Below, one piece after another: positions 50,442-60,128 of a DNA stretch of 64,000 bases. Every line of letters starts with the position of its first letter. Positions within the stretch are counted from its first letter, which is position 1. Both the position numbers and the translations under genes were made by a program. The DNA is from CAWCDJ01 sp963794265 (GTDB lineage: Bacteria; Acidobacteriota; Terriglobia; Bryobacterales; Bryobacteraceae): NCBI GenBank assembly GCA_963794265.1, contig CAWCDJ010000005.1:372001-436000 (forward strand). Direction: 5' to 3'. Below the pieces are notes generated by a model that did no database searches, had not been told where the DNA came from, and saw only the letters and a program-made list of their open reading frames with translations.

Positions 50442-52889
50442 ATGCCGCTCGGGCCCTCGTTCTCCCGCTTTCGCCGGGATCTTGTCTACGGGCTGCGAAT
50501 GCTCCGGAAAAACCCGGCGTTCACGGCCATCACCGTGCTGACGCTGGCGCTCGGAATCGGCGCCAACACCGCCATGTTCAGCGTGGTGGATTCCATCCTG
50601 CTCCGCCCGCTGCCTTACCCGCGGGCAGACCGCCTGGTCCTGGTTTGGGAAAAACCGCCCAAGGGCCGCCAGAACAGCGTATCGGCCGCCAATTTCCTCG
50701 ACTGGCGCGAGCAGAGCCACGTATTCCAAAACCTGGTGGGCGCGAGTTTCGGCAGCTTCAACCTCTCCGGCAAAGTCCAGCCGGAACGCGTGGATGGCAT
50801 GCGGACGTCCTGGGACATTTTCAACATGCTCGGCGTCCAGCCGGCGCTCGGCCGCGGCTTCTCGGCGGACGAGGACCGCGCCGGCGCGCCCCACGTCGCC
50901 GTCATCAGCCACGCTCTTTGGGAGCGGCGGTACGGCGGCGACCCGCAAGTCGTCGGCCGGTCGATCATCGTCGATGGAGAACCCTGCACGGTCATCGGCG
51001 TCATGCCTGCCGATTTCCGATTCTTCTTCACACCCGAGATGTGGATGCCGCTGGCGCTCGACCGCGCCAAGGCCACTCGCGATTTTCATTACATGGTTCC
51101 GATCGCCCGCCTCAAAAACGGCGTCTCCCTGGCGCAGGCCCAATCGGAAATGAACGCCATCGCCAGAAACATCGAGCGGACCTATCCGAAATCCAACAAG
51201 GGCTGGGGCGTCTTCGTGCAATCCATGCAGGAGTCGGCCGTCGAGGACGAACGCCAGGCGGTGCTGGTGCTGTTCGGAGCGGTCGGGTTCGTGCTGCTGA
51301 TCGCGTGCGTCAATGTGGCCAATCTCCTGCTGGCCAAGGCCGCCGTACGGCAGAGCGAACTGGCGGTGCGCGCGTCGCTCGGCGCGGCCCGGGGACGGCT
51401 GGTCGCGCAACTGCTCACGGAAAGCGTTCTGCTCGCGGTAGCCGGCGGCTCGCTCGGCCTGCTGCTGGCTTTCTGGCTGGTGAAGACGCTGCACGCCCTC
51501 ATCCCGGCGCAGATGCTGGCTGGTTTCTCGGAAATCACACTCGATTTCCGGGTCCTGGCCTTCGCGCTGGGGCTCTCGGTCGTCACGGGTGTGCTCTTCG
51601 GACTGTTCCCCGCCTGGCGCGTCACGAGTTTCAACCTGCACGACATCCTGAAGGAGGGCGGACGCGGTTCGCGCGGCACTTCCGGGCAGGCCCGCTTCCG
51701 GAACGTGCTGGTGGCCACCGAAATCGCGCTCTCGCTGGTCCTGTTGGTGTGCGCCGGCCTGATGATCCGCAGCCTGCTCGCCATGCGGAACGTCAACCCC
51801 GGATTCCGCCCGGACCACGTTTTGACGATGCGGCTGGCCATGGCGGAGGGCCGCTATCCGGGCGCCGCCCGGGTCCGGCAATTCTATCGCGAGGTCCTCG
51901 ACCGCGTCCGCGCCATTCCCGGCGTGCGCAGCGCCAGCATCTCGATGAGCCTGCCGCTTCAGGGCACCTCGTTCGGCATGCCGTTCGAGATCGCCAGCCA
52001 TCCGCAGGTCCCCATCTCCGAAGCCCCCGGGGCGCCCTATGAGCTGGTCAGCAGCGACTACTTCGCGACCATGGGAATCAGCCTGGCAAAGGGACGCCTT
52101 TTTACGGATCGCGACGGCCAAGGCGCTCCGCCGGTGGCGATCGTCAACCAGACCTTCGTAACGCGGTACCTGCCGAAGGAAGAGCCGCTCGGGCAACGCC
52201 TCATGGTGGAAGAGCTCGTGACCGGAAAGACCCAGCTCGGGCCGCCCATCGCCTGGCAGATCGTGGGCGTGATTCACGACGTCAAGTTCGGGGGGCTGAA
52301 CAGCGGGGGCGTCCCGGTGATCTACGTGCCCATCGAGCAGAGCCCCTGGCCGAGCGGCACCCTGGCCCTGCGGACGGCTACCGACCCTTCGGGCATGACA
52401 CAGGCCGCCCGGGTGGCGCTGGCCCAGGTCGATCATGACATGCCGGTGACGTCGGTCAAAACCATGGAGCAGGTAATGCACGATTCGATGTCGCAATCCC
52501 GCATGCAGACCTGGCTGATCGGCCTGTTCGCGCTGGTGGCCCTGGTGCTCGCGGCGCTGGGTATTTACGGCGTTATGTCCTATGCCGTGGCGCAGGGCAC
52601 CCACGACATGGGCTTGCGGATCGCCCTGGGCGCGAGTCCCGGCAACGTCATGCGGCTGGTGCTTGCGAGGAGCATGCTGCTAACCGGCATCGGGCTGGCC
52701 GCGGGTGTGGCCGGGGCGTTCGCACTCACGCGGCTGCTTTCGAGCCTGCTGTTCCACGTGAAAGCCACCGACCCGTGGACCTTCGTGGCCGTATCGGCGC
52801 TGCTGGCGTCGGTCGCCCTGATCGCCGGGTTCATCCCCGCCCGCCGGGCAACCCGCATCGATCCGGTCATCGCTTTGCGCGTGGAGTGA
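50442..52889 (+). CDS. ADOP: orphan FtsX/MacB-type permease
   Basis: 815 residues. Duplicated plan: N-terminal helix (FTAITVLTLALGIGANTAMF), MacB periplasmic domain, three FtsX helices (VLLIACVNVANLLLAKAAVRQ), a connecting helix, a second periplasmic domain and last FtsX helices ending RATRIDPVIALRVE. No ATPase is adjacent or fused. G-rich leader (GGGGGGGTGAT) precedes the ATG. The family, the acidobacterial duplicated orphan permeases, is of unknown role. Its end overlaps the regulator gene end by 23 bases (convergent). Confidence 0.88.
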   Translation: MPLGPSFSRFRRDLVYGLRMLRKNPAFTAITVLTLALGIGANTAMFSVVDSILLRPLPYPRADRLVLVWEKPPKGRQNSVSAANFLDWREQSHVFQNLVGASFGSFNLSGKVQPERVDGMRTSWDIFNMLGVQPALGRGFSADEDRAGAPHVAVISHALWERRYGGDPQVVGRSIIVDGEPCTVIGVMPADFRFFFTPEMWMPLALDRAKATRDFHYMVPIARLKNGVSLAQAQSEMNAIARNIERTYPKSNKGWGVFVQSMQESAVEDERQAVLVLFGAVGFVLLIACVNVANLLLAKAAVRQSELAVRASLGAARGRLVAQLLTESVLLAVAGGSLGLLLAFWLVKTLHALIPAQMLAGFSEITLDFRVLAFALGLSVVTGVLFGLFPAWRVTSFNLHDILKEGGRGSRGTSGQARFRNVLVATEIALSLVLLVCAGLMIRSLLAMRNVNPGFRPDHVLTMRLAMAEGRYPGAARVRQFYREVLDRVRAIPGVRSASISMSLPLQGTSFGMPFEIASHPQVPISEAPGAPYELVSSDYFATMGISLAKGRLFTDRDGQGAPPVAIVNQTFVTRYLPKEEPLGQRLMVEELVTGKTQLGPPIAWQIVGVIHDVKFGGLNSGGVPVIYVPIEQSPWPSGTLALRTATDPSGMTQAARVALAQVDHDMPVTSVKTMEQVMHDSMSQSRMQTWLIGLFALVALVLAALGIYGVMSYAVAQGTHDMGLRIALGASPGNVMRLVLARSMLLTGIGLAAGVAGAFALTRLLSSLLFHVKATDPWTFVAVSALLASVALIAGFIPARRATRIDPVIALRVE

Positions 52890-54006
52890 TGCCGGCCCCG
52901 CACGACTCGCGAACGATCAGATAACACTCGACCAGGATATCCCGCACGAAGCCGCCGGGCCGCTCGATGCGGTCGAGCATGGCGGCCATCGCGGCTTCTC
53001 CGATCTCGCGGCAAGGCTGGTGAACGGTGGTCAGCGGCACCGGGAGCAGGCTGGCATATTCCACATCGTCGATGCCGGCGATCCGGATATCCGCCGGGAT
53101 GCGGTACCCCATCGCCAGCAGTACCTGCATCAACTGTCCGGCCGTACGGTCGTTGGCGCAGACAAACCCGCAGCCTTCCAAGCTATGGCGGAGCATGGGG
53201 CGGACCGTCTCCGGCGTGAGGTCTTCCAGTTGCCAGACCGGCCCGCGGTCGAGCGGGACGCCGTTCGCCAGAAGCGCCTCCCGGAAACCCGCGATGCGGG
53301 CCTGAACCGTGGGCGCGCTCCGCGCGTATGCCACCAGGGCCACGTGCCGCACGCCCAGCGAGAGCAGGTGCTCGGTCGCCATGTAGCCCGCGCGGCGATT
53401 GTCGATTCCTACCAGGTCGTGCGCCACGCGGTCCGGATAGCGGGCCACGCAGCGATCCAGCAGGACGATCGGGATGCGCGCCGCTTCGAGCCGCGCAACG
53501 ATCGCGAGATTCGTCTCCTGCACCCGGTCGCCGGTTTCGAGCGGCGCGAAGAAAACTCCGGCAACGCGCTTCCGGATATACTGCCCCGCGAGCTCGAGCG
53601 CCTGATCTTCGGGCGAGGTGCGATCCACGGCGGCGTGGCCCCAGAGCAGCGCGTGCCGGCTGGCTTCGGGCGCGGCGGCGATGCCCCGGCAGATGGGCTC
53701 GAACACCTCGGTCCGCCCCAGGTCGGGAATCAGCAACCCGAACACCAGCCCGTCTTCCGCCGGATGCGCTTCCCGCACGTAGGTTCCGGAACCGGCGATC
53801 CGTTCCACGAGTCCGCGCGCGGCGAGTTCCCGCATGGCGCGCCCGACCGTGATCCGCGAAGTGCCGAACTGCTGGACGAGCGCGGCTTCGCTGGGGAATT
53901 TCTGTCCGGAGCGGTAGTTCCCCGAGAGGATATCCCTCGAAAGGGTCTCGAATACCTGGCGATATTTAGGTGCATGCGGCTCGGCACTGAAGCGGCGTTT
54001 CGCCAT
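52867..54006 (-). CDS. GntR-HTH / LacI-type ligand-binding regulator
   Basis: 379 residues. GntR winged helix at about 15-78 (YRQVFETLSRDILSGNYRSG, SEAALVQQFGTSRITVGRAMRELAARGLVERI in part, GTYV) joined to a LacI/PBP1-like sensor (FGLLIPDLGRTEVFEPICRGI, VDRTSPEDQALEL, GFVCANDRTAGQLMQVLLA, GIDDVEYASLL). This is the AraR/TreR-like chimera class: a sugar-type effector releases the DNA. Targets are not evident; the closest genes are the ADOP and small membrane ORF. Convergent overlap with the ADOP gene. Confidence 0.88.
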   Translation of the reverse strand: MAKRRFSAEPHAPKYRQVFETLSRDILSGNYRSGQKFPSEAALVQQFGTSRITVGRAMRELAARGLVERIAGSGTYVREAHPAEDGLVFGLLIPDLGRTEVFEPICRGIAAAPEASRHALLWGHAAVDRTSPEDQALELAGQYIRKRVAGVFFAPLETGDRVQETNLAIVARLEAARIPIVLLDRCVARYPDRVAHDLVGIDNRRAGYMATEHLLSLGVRHVALVAYARSAPTVQARIAGFREALLANGVPLDRGPVWQLEDLTPETVRPMLRHSLEGCGFVCANDRTAGQLMQVLLAMGYRIPADIRIAGIDDVEYASLLPVPLTTVHQPCREIGEAAMAAMLDRIERPGGFVRDILVECYLIVRESCGAGITPRAKR

Positions 54007-54077
54007 CGCAATTGATATTACAGCTTTCTGATGGAATAGAGCAACTTTACGGCTCCGGCTTCATCCAAACCACAAGG

Positions 54078-54287
54078 ATGCCGGATACCATTGGATGGAA
54101 CGCCACAGCCGTTTTTTCGACTTCCTATTTCTTCCGCCGGCCGGACGCCCTGCGTCGGATTCAGGCCGCCGCGGCCTGCTTGTGGATTATCTACGGCGCC
54201 ATCCTGCATGCCTTTCCGGTGGTTGCCGCCAACCTCATCGTGGCCGCCGCGGCGCTCGTCACTTCCTCCCGCCGCCAGCCATCCTGA
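54078..54287 (+). CDS. Small membrane protein (YgjV-like)
   Basis: 69 residues from ATG 54078. Two hydrophobic stretches (DTIGWNATAVFSTSYFF, AACLWIIYGAILHAFPVVAANLIVAAAAL in part) around RRPDALRRIQ resemble the inner-membrane YgjV-like family with a half-SWEET-like fold. A longer frame from 54012 adds residues without family match. Divergent from the regulator. Family guess only. Confidence 0.5.
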   Translation: MPDTIGWNATAVFSTSYFFRRPDALRRIQAAAACLWIIYGAILHAFPVVAANLIVAAAALVTSSRRQPS

Positions 54288-54357
54288 TATCTCAGCTTTC
54301 TGCGGGCGGCCGTAACCGGACGGCGCCCGATACATCCAATTGTCTGTACCCTTGTGT

Positions 54358-54381
54358 CCGCTCCCTGACGGTCGCGGCTCT
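54358..54381 (-). repeat. 24-bp interspersed repeat, copy C
   Basis: On the minus strand AGAGCCGCGACC plus GTCAGGGAGCGG; 23 of 24 bases match the copy at 23699-23722. It lies in the 173-base gap before the HAD phosphatase gene. Confidence 0.65.
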
Positions 54382-54460
54382 GTGAGCGTCTGGGAGCGGG
54401 CCATATTCTGCCTCGCCGCAGCGGATTGCATTCGCAAGCAAACGGAAAGGAGACAGATTG

Positions 54461-55288
54461 ATGCAGGATTTCGAGAGTAAACCGAAGGAATACCTCCTGG
54501 TCAGCGACTTCGACCAGACCCTGAGTTTTCACGACTCCGGGATCGTCCTGAGTGAACTCCTGGGAGTGGGCGGCTTCGCCGAGCGCATCGGCGGCCTTTC
54601 GAAGATTCACCTGGTCCAGCAGGGAGGCGAGTTGGCCTACCTGCTGCTGCACGACCCCGAATTCCGAAAAGTGCGCCGCGAGCACCTGGTGGAAGTGGGC
54701 AAACACATCCGCCTGAAGCAGAACATCCGCATGCTCTCGCAGTTGCTCGGGAACATCGACGGCCACCACTTTTCGTTCTACGTGGTCTCCGCCGCGCCGC
54801 AGGAGGTGATCCAGTCGGCGCTCGAAGGCATCGTACCGGAAGACCACATCTTCGGCACCCAATTCCGTTACGACCCGGCCACCGGCGAGATCCAGTCGAT
54901 CGTGCGGGTACCCGCCGGATACGGCAAGGTGGCGGTGCTCGACGAACTGCGAACCAGCCTGCTACTCAGCCCGGACCGTGTGGTCTACGTGGGCGACGGC
55001 AGTTCGGACGTCCACGTCATGCTGCACGTCAATCGCCTGGCGGGCTTGACCATCGCGGTTTCGGAAAACCGCTTCATCACCCAGATCGCCGCGCGCACCG
55101 TGTTGAGCGACGATGCCCTGAGCGTTCTGGTGCCGATCCTCGAAGACATCGTGGGCTGGGCTCCGGCGCGGATCCGCGCATTCTTCAATGCGCACGGTTT
55201 CGTGCTTCGCGATTGGGACAAGGCCCGCACGGACTCGCTGACCATCGCTTCCGCGGCCGGCTCAGAGCATATTCTCATCGAAGAATGA
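54461..55288 (+). CDS. HAD phosphatase (SerB/MtnX-like)
   Basis: 275 residues. Motif I SDFDQTLSFHDSG, motif II Ser in VVSAAPQE and motif III GDGSSDVHVML are complete; the small cap and length fit the SerB/PSP-like subgroup that acts on phosphoserine or related phosphates. AAAGGAG lies seven to eight bases before ATG 54461. Its stop codon is only 20 bases from the left inverted repeat of the insertion sequence and lies in a partial copy of the repeat end. Confidence 0.82.
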   Translation: MQDFESKPKEYLLVSDFDQTLSFHDSGIVLSELLGVGGFAERIGGLSKIHLVQQGGELAYLLLHDPEFRKVRREHLVEVGKHIRLKQNIRMLSQLLGNIDGHHFSFYVVSAAPQEVIQSALEGIVPEDHIFGTQFRYDPATGEIQSIVRVPAGYGKVAVLDELRTSLLLSPDRVVYVGDGSSDVHVMLHVNRLAGLTIAVSENRFITQIAARTVLSDDALSVLVPILEDIVGWAPARIRAFFNAHGFVLRDWDKARTDSLTIASAAGSEHILIEE

Positions 55289-55308
55289 GCCTGAACGGCG
55301 GTTTTAAT

Positions 55309-55331
55309 TCTCACGCAAGATGAGCCTGAAG
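55309..55331 (+). repeat. Left terminal inverted repeat of the IS
   Basis: 23 bases, perfect inverted match with 56837-56859. Confidence 0.85.
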
Positions 55332-55389
55332 GCGGGAGCGAAGCGATCCGCCGCCAGGCCTCCTTTCTTTGATTTCGATGTAGATACTC

Positions 55390-55541
55390 GGGCCGGTGGG
55401 AAAGTGGGAATCCTGCTTTTGGATTTCCACTTTTCCAGCCGGCCTCGTCGTCGGGGCGGTGGGAATGTGGAAATCGCGGTTTCGGCGATTTCCAAGGGCT
55501 CGTGGGCGCGGCGGGAAACCTGTCTTTGGTTTTCCGCCGCG
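55390..55541 (+). repeat. Array of three hairpins in the IS non-coding part
   Basis: Hairpin 1 at 55390-55444: GGAAAGTGGGAATCC against GGATTTCCACTTTTCC, loop TGCTTTT. Hairpin 2 at 55468-55494: TGGAAATCGC against GCGATTTCCA, loop GGTTTCG (perfect). Hairpin 3 at 55507-55541: CGCGGCGGGAAACC against GGTTTTCCGCCGCG, loop TGTCTTT (one mismatch). All have seven-base loops and similar GGAAA/TTTCC arms, so they look like members of one repeat family. This 284-base stretch after the HAD gene holds no credible gene. Confidence 0.7.
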
Positions 55542-55572
55542 TCCACAGCCCGGCATTTCCAGCGCCTCCTTT

Positions 55573-56814
55573 TCATGCGCTTCGCTTCTCCATGAAGCTG
55601 GCGAACAGCTTGCGTTTCGCGGCCTGCATTTCCAGCGCCGCCGCTGTGTCGCTCTTGCGTCGAGCCCGCTGCTCCAGCTCGGCGGTAGTGAGATCGGGCC
55701 GCAGCCACCGCGCCAACCCGGGGAGTTGGCGCAGGATTTCCCAGGGGGTCGCATACCAGGGATAGGACCTGGTGACCTTTCCTTTGCCGTCCACTTTTAG
55801 CTGCGGCACTCCACAGGGCCGGTGGAAATTTAGATAAGGATTGAAATACTCTTCATAGAACCGCTCGATCGCCGCCGCATGCGGCGCGGCGATGTAGTTG
55901 TACCCCATGTGCTTGCGCACCACCGCTCCGTTTTTGGACTCCGCCAGACCATTGTCGTTGGAATGCCGCGGCCGCGATTTCGTCTGCTCAACCAAGAGTT
56001 TATTCAACAGATTGGACACCCGATGATTGATGAACTCGCTGCCGTTATCGGAGTGGAAACCTTGAATGCGGAATGGAAACTGTGCCAGCATCGCTTCCAG
56101 CACGGGAATCAGCCAAGCTTCGCTGATCTGCGCCGTCGCGCCCACCACCTGCCACTGCGTCACCTCGTCCACCGCGTTGATGTGATAAACGCCCTTGGCT
56201 CCGTCCCGGTCTCCCTGGTGCACCGTGTCGACCCGCAGATAGCCTGGCCGCCCTTCCGGTCGTGGGGCGCGCCGCTCCCCAATGCTTACTGCCGTAGGCC
56301 GTGTCGGCTGATAATCCATCCGTTGCCGTCGATACGTCCGGCTCTGGCGCAAGCGGTACAGGTGGGCGACCGAAAGCTCTGCCAGTCGGCGGTAGCACGG
56401 GTCGCCATAATCGTAAAACTCTCGTTGCAGAATCTTCTGCGTGGCCGGCCCGCTCAAGGTCTCATGCGCGGCGTCCACCGCCGCCAACAATTCGATATCG
56501 GCTCGCTCATATCGCGTCGTGAAGCGGTGCCGCCGATAGGCCATCGGTCGTACCGTCTCCCCACGCCGATACTGGCCGATCAGCCGCGTGGCCTGGGCTC
56601 GGCTCAACCCGGTCATCTTCTCCACATACCGCCGCAGCCATCCGCGTTCGGCTCGTCCCAATTTCTCGTACTTGTGCTCCTCCAAAACCCGGTTTACCCA
56701 ACCGTAAACCTCTTCCCGATTCCGCCCCTCGAAGGCGACCTCATCGCTGGCTTCCAGAAATGCCCGGATCTGCTCCAGGCTCAACCCTTGGCCCGTTTCC
56801 ACCCTGACGATCAA
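55573..56814 (-). CDS. DDE integrase-type transposase
   Basis: 413 residues. N-terminal helix-turn-helix (YVEKMTGLSRAQATRLIGQY) and an rve/integrase core with the acidic triad: Asp in LRVDTVHQGD, Asp in FHSDNGSEF, Glu in NGLAESKNG. It cuts and joins the element's ends. Longer than IS3/IS481 typical integrases (about 300-330), with an extra N-terminal part of about 90 residues and a basic C-terminal tail. The IS family is not certain. Intact, so the element may be active. Confidence 0.88.
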   Translation of the reverse strand: MIVRVETGQGLSLEQIRAFLEASDEVAFEGRNREEVYGWVNRVLEEHKYEKLGRAERGWLRRYVEKMTGLSRAQATRLIGQYRRGETVRPMAYRRHRFTTRYERADIELLAAVDAAHETLSGPATQKILQREFYDYGDPCYRRLAELSVAHLYRLRQSRTYRRQRMDYQPTRPTAVSIGERRAPRPEGRPGYLRVDTVHQGDRDGAKGVYHINAVDEVTQWQVVGATAQISEAWLIPVLEAMLAQFPFRIQGFHSDNGSEFINHRVSNLLNKLLVEQTKSRPRHSNDNGLAESKNGAVVRKHMGYNYIAAPHAAAIERFYEEYFNPYLNFHRPCGVPQLKVDGKGKVTRSYPWYATPWEILRQLPGLARWLRPDLTTAELEQRARRKSDTAAALEMQAAKRKLFASFMEKRSA

Positions 56815-56836
56815 TTCCCAGCATGCCGGATTGCCG

Positions 56837-56859
56837 CTTCAGGCTCATCTTGCGTGAGA
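56837..56859 (-). repeat. Right terminal inverted repeat of the IS
   Basis: 23 bases, perfect inverted match with 55309-55331. Confidence 0.85.
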
Positions 56860-56871
56860 AACCGATTCAGG

Positions 56872-56894
56872 CTTCAGGCTCATCTTGCATGAGA
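56872..56894 (-). repeat. Duplicated right end outside the IS
   Basis: Direct near copy (22 of 23 bases; G to A at one place) of the right inverted repeat, 12 bases beyond it. Confidence 0.7.
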
Positions 56895-56941
56895 CAAGAC
56901 TCTCAGGTGACTCGCTGGCCGTGTGATGCGATGATGATCGG

Positions 56942-57535
56942 TTGAGTTCCGCACGTTCCCATACCGCAGCACCGGCAAAACCTCGCAGTCGCGGGAAAAC
57001 CCGGCGGGCCAGGAAAGCTCCCGCGCGGATGTCGCTGGTCTCCGAGTTCCTGGTGGTCCTGACCCTGGCGGGGGTGGTGTTGTATGCGGCCGGCCTGTGG
57101 TTTCACGAGCATTACACGGTGAGCTTCCAATCGCCGGTTCGCCTGCATTTCGAGTGGCCCGTGGTCGTAGCCGAACGCGTCATCTCGGGGGATGCCGCCG
57201 AGGCGCAGTCGGATCAGAACGGCCGCCGGCTTTCGGCGTGGCAGCAATACGCCTGCCGCAAATTCGGTTCCAACTGCCGGGTGGCACTGGCCATCCAGCG
57301 CGCCGAAAATCCGCAGGGCAAGTGCGAGATCTACCACTACAATACCGATGGAACGCTCGACTGGGGCTACTTTCAAATCAATACCGTGCACCTCGAGCGC
57401 CCCGGCCTGAACCTGCGCGACCTGCTCGACTGCAAAGCCAACATCGATTTCGCTTACCAGTTGTACCGCGAGCGGGGGTTCCAACCCTGGAGCACGTACA
57501 ATAGCGGAGCCTACCTGAAGTTCATGCGGCGGTAG
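56942..57535 (+). CDS. SLT/lysozyme-like membrane-anchored protein
   Basis: 197 residues from TTG 56942; an ATG at 57029 is an alternative start. A basic N-terminus is followed by one membrane helix (VVLTLAGVVLYAAGLWF), so the C-terminal domain is periplasmic. That domain reads CRVALAIQRAENPQGKC (candidate catalytic Glu), TLDWGYFQINTVHL and FQPWSTYNSGAYLKF, the pattern of a transglycosylase SLT/lysozyme-like fold. Gene lies just after the doubled IS end and converges on FtsX gene 57542. Activity is likely but untested. Confidence 0.7.
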   Translation: MSSARSHTAAPAKPRSRGKTRRARKAPARMSLVSEFLVVLTLAGVVLYAAGLWFHEHYTVSFQSPVRLHFEWPVVVAERVISGDAAEAQSDQNGRRLSAWQQYACRKFGSNCRVALAIQRAENPQGKCEIYHYNTDGTLDWGYFQINTVHLERPGLNLRDLLDCKANIDFAYQLYRERGFQPWSTYNSGAYLKFMRR

Positions 57536-57541
57536 CGCGCT

Positions 57542-58780
57542 TCATTCGTAGCGGAGCGCCACCACCGGGTCGAGCCGCGCGGCTTTGTTGGCCGGCCAGA
57601 TGCCGAAGAACAGGCCGACGCTCACCGACACCACGATCCCCATCACCGCCGACCAGAGCGGCACGCTCGCGGGTATCGACGTGAACACGAGGCGACTGAC
57701 CAGCGAAATCAGCCAGCCGAAGGCGATTCCCGCCAGCCCGCCCATAAACGTCAGCGAGGCGGCCTCCAGCAGAAACTGGATCAGGATGTCCGCGCGGCGC
57801 GCGCCGATCGCCTTGCGGATGCCGATTTCGTACGTCCTCTCGGTCACCGAAACCAGCATGATGTTCATGACCCCGATGCCGCCCACGAGCAGGCCGATCG
57901 AACTCAGCACCACCATCACCAGGAAGGTCACGGCGGTGATCTGGCGGAAGTCCGAGACCATCTGCTCGGCGGTGGAGAGCGCGAAGTTGTCGGGCTTGTC
58001 GTAAGGCACGCGCCGGTCGATGCGCAGCACCGTGCGGATCTCGTCCTGCGCCTGGGGAAGCATACCGGGTTTGGCGGTCACCACGATGGCGTTCTCGCGC
58101 GCGTTCGGATACATCTTCTGCATGGTCCCGTAGGGCAGCAGCACGCGCGTGTCCGTGTCGCCGAAAAACGACGCCGCCGGCCGGATCATCGTGCCGATCA
58201 CCATGAACTCGTGGCCGTCCACCAGAATCTGCTTGCCGATGGGGTCGACGTTCGCGAACAGCCCTTTCTCCAGGTCCTGTCCGATCACCGCCACCGGCAT
58301 GCGGCGGCGGCTCTCTTCGTCGGTGAAGAAGCGGCCCAGGTGAATATCCACCTGGCCGTCGTGGGCGTAAGCCTCTTCCACGCCGAACAGGTTGACGTCG
58401 TACATGTCGTTGCCCTTGTAGTGCACGTTGATGGTGTTCTGGTTCGGAAACAGCATCGTGGAAACGTTCTCGACCGACTTGCAGCGCTCGCGGATATCCA
58501 CCGCGTTCTGGTAGGTCAGGTTCTTGCGGGTGCGCTCCTCGGCGCTGAGGTGCCCGGTGCGCGGCCCGACCCGGAACTTGAACACGATGATCGAGTTGGG
58601 GCCGAAGCTGCGCAAAACCCCGGCGACCGAAGCGTCGAACCCGGTGAGGATGGCGCTCACCCCAATGATGGTCCCGGTGCCGATGATCACCCCCAGCACC
58701 GTCAGGAAAGCCCGCAGCTTATGAGTCCGTATGGTCTGCAGCGCCAGCGCGATGCCGTTGACGAATGCCAGCCTGGTCAT
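57542..58780 (-). CDS. FtsX/MacB-type permease, orphan (second of pair)
   Basis: 412 residues: N-terminal helix (LRAFLTVLGVIIGTGTII), MacB-type periplasmic domain, and FtsX helices (ITAVTFLVMVVLSSIGLLVGGIGVMNIMLVSVTERT in part) ending RLDPVVALRYE. ATG at 58780 overlaps none but is two bases after the upstream permease stop. No ATPase, membrane-fusion protein or regulator adjoins, unlike macAB operons. Confidence 0.85.
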   Translation of the reverse strand: MTRLAFVNGIALALQTIRTHKLRAFLTVLGVIIGTGTIIGVSAILTGFDASVAGVLRSFGPNSIIVFKFRVGPRTGHLSAEERTRKNLTYQNAVDIRERCKSVENVSTMLFPNQNTINVHYKGNDMYDVNLFGVEEAYAHDGQVDIHLGRFFTDEESRRRMPVAVIGQDLEKGLFANVDPIGKQILVDGHEFMVIGTMIRPAASFFGDTDTRVLLPYGTMQKMYPNARENAIVVTAKPGMLPQAQDEIRTVLRIDRRVPYDKPDNFALSTAEQMVSDFRQITAVTFLVMVVLSSIGLLVGGIGVMNIMLVSVTERTYEIGIRKAIGARRADILIQFLLEAASLTFMGGLAGIAFGWLISLVSRLVFTSIPASVPLWSAVMGIVVSVSVGLFFGIWPANKAARLDPVVALRYE

Positions 58781-58782
58781 GG

Positions 58783-60039
<1,257 letters not shown>

Positions 60040-60128
60040 GGTGTTCTAGGAAAGAGACGCAAATCCATCTCATTTGTTTCAGGAATGGACGCGAAAATGC
60101 ATCGGGAACAACAGTGGAGAAGAAAACC

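Larger units (their letters stand above)
55309..56859. mobile_element. Insertion sequence with 23-bp inverted repeats
   Basis: TCTCACGCAAGATGAGCC plus TGAAG at 55309-55331 is the exact reverse complement of 56837-56859. It contains one DDE transposase gene on the minus strand and a 240-base non-coding left part with three hairpins. A second near copy of the right end (one mismatch) is at 56872-56894, and an 11-base piece of the left end (ATGAGCCTGAA) recurs at 55284-55295, so the ends are doubled. No target-site duplication was clear. About 1.55 kb. The IS family is not settled. Confidence 0.8.

Noticed and set aside
50292..52604. Long minus-strand frame antisense to the ADOP gene
   Set aside because: No motif; ADOP frame is convincing with duplicated FtsX blocks.
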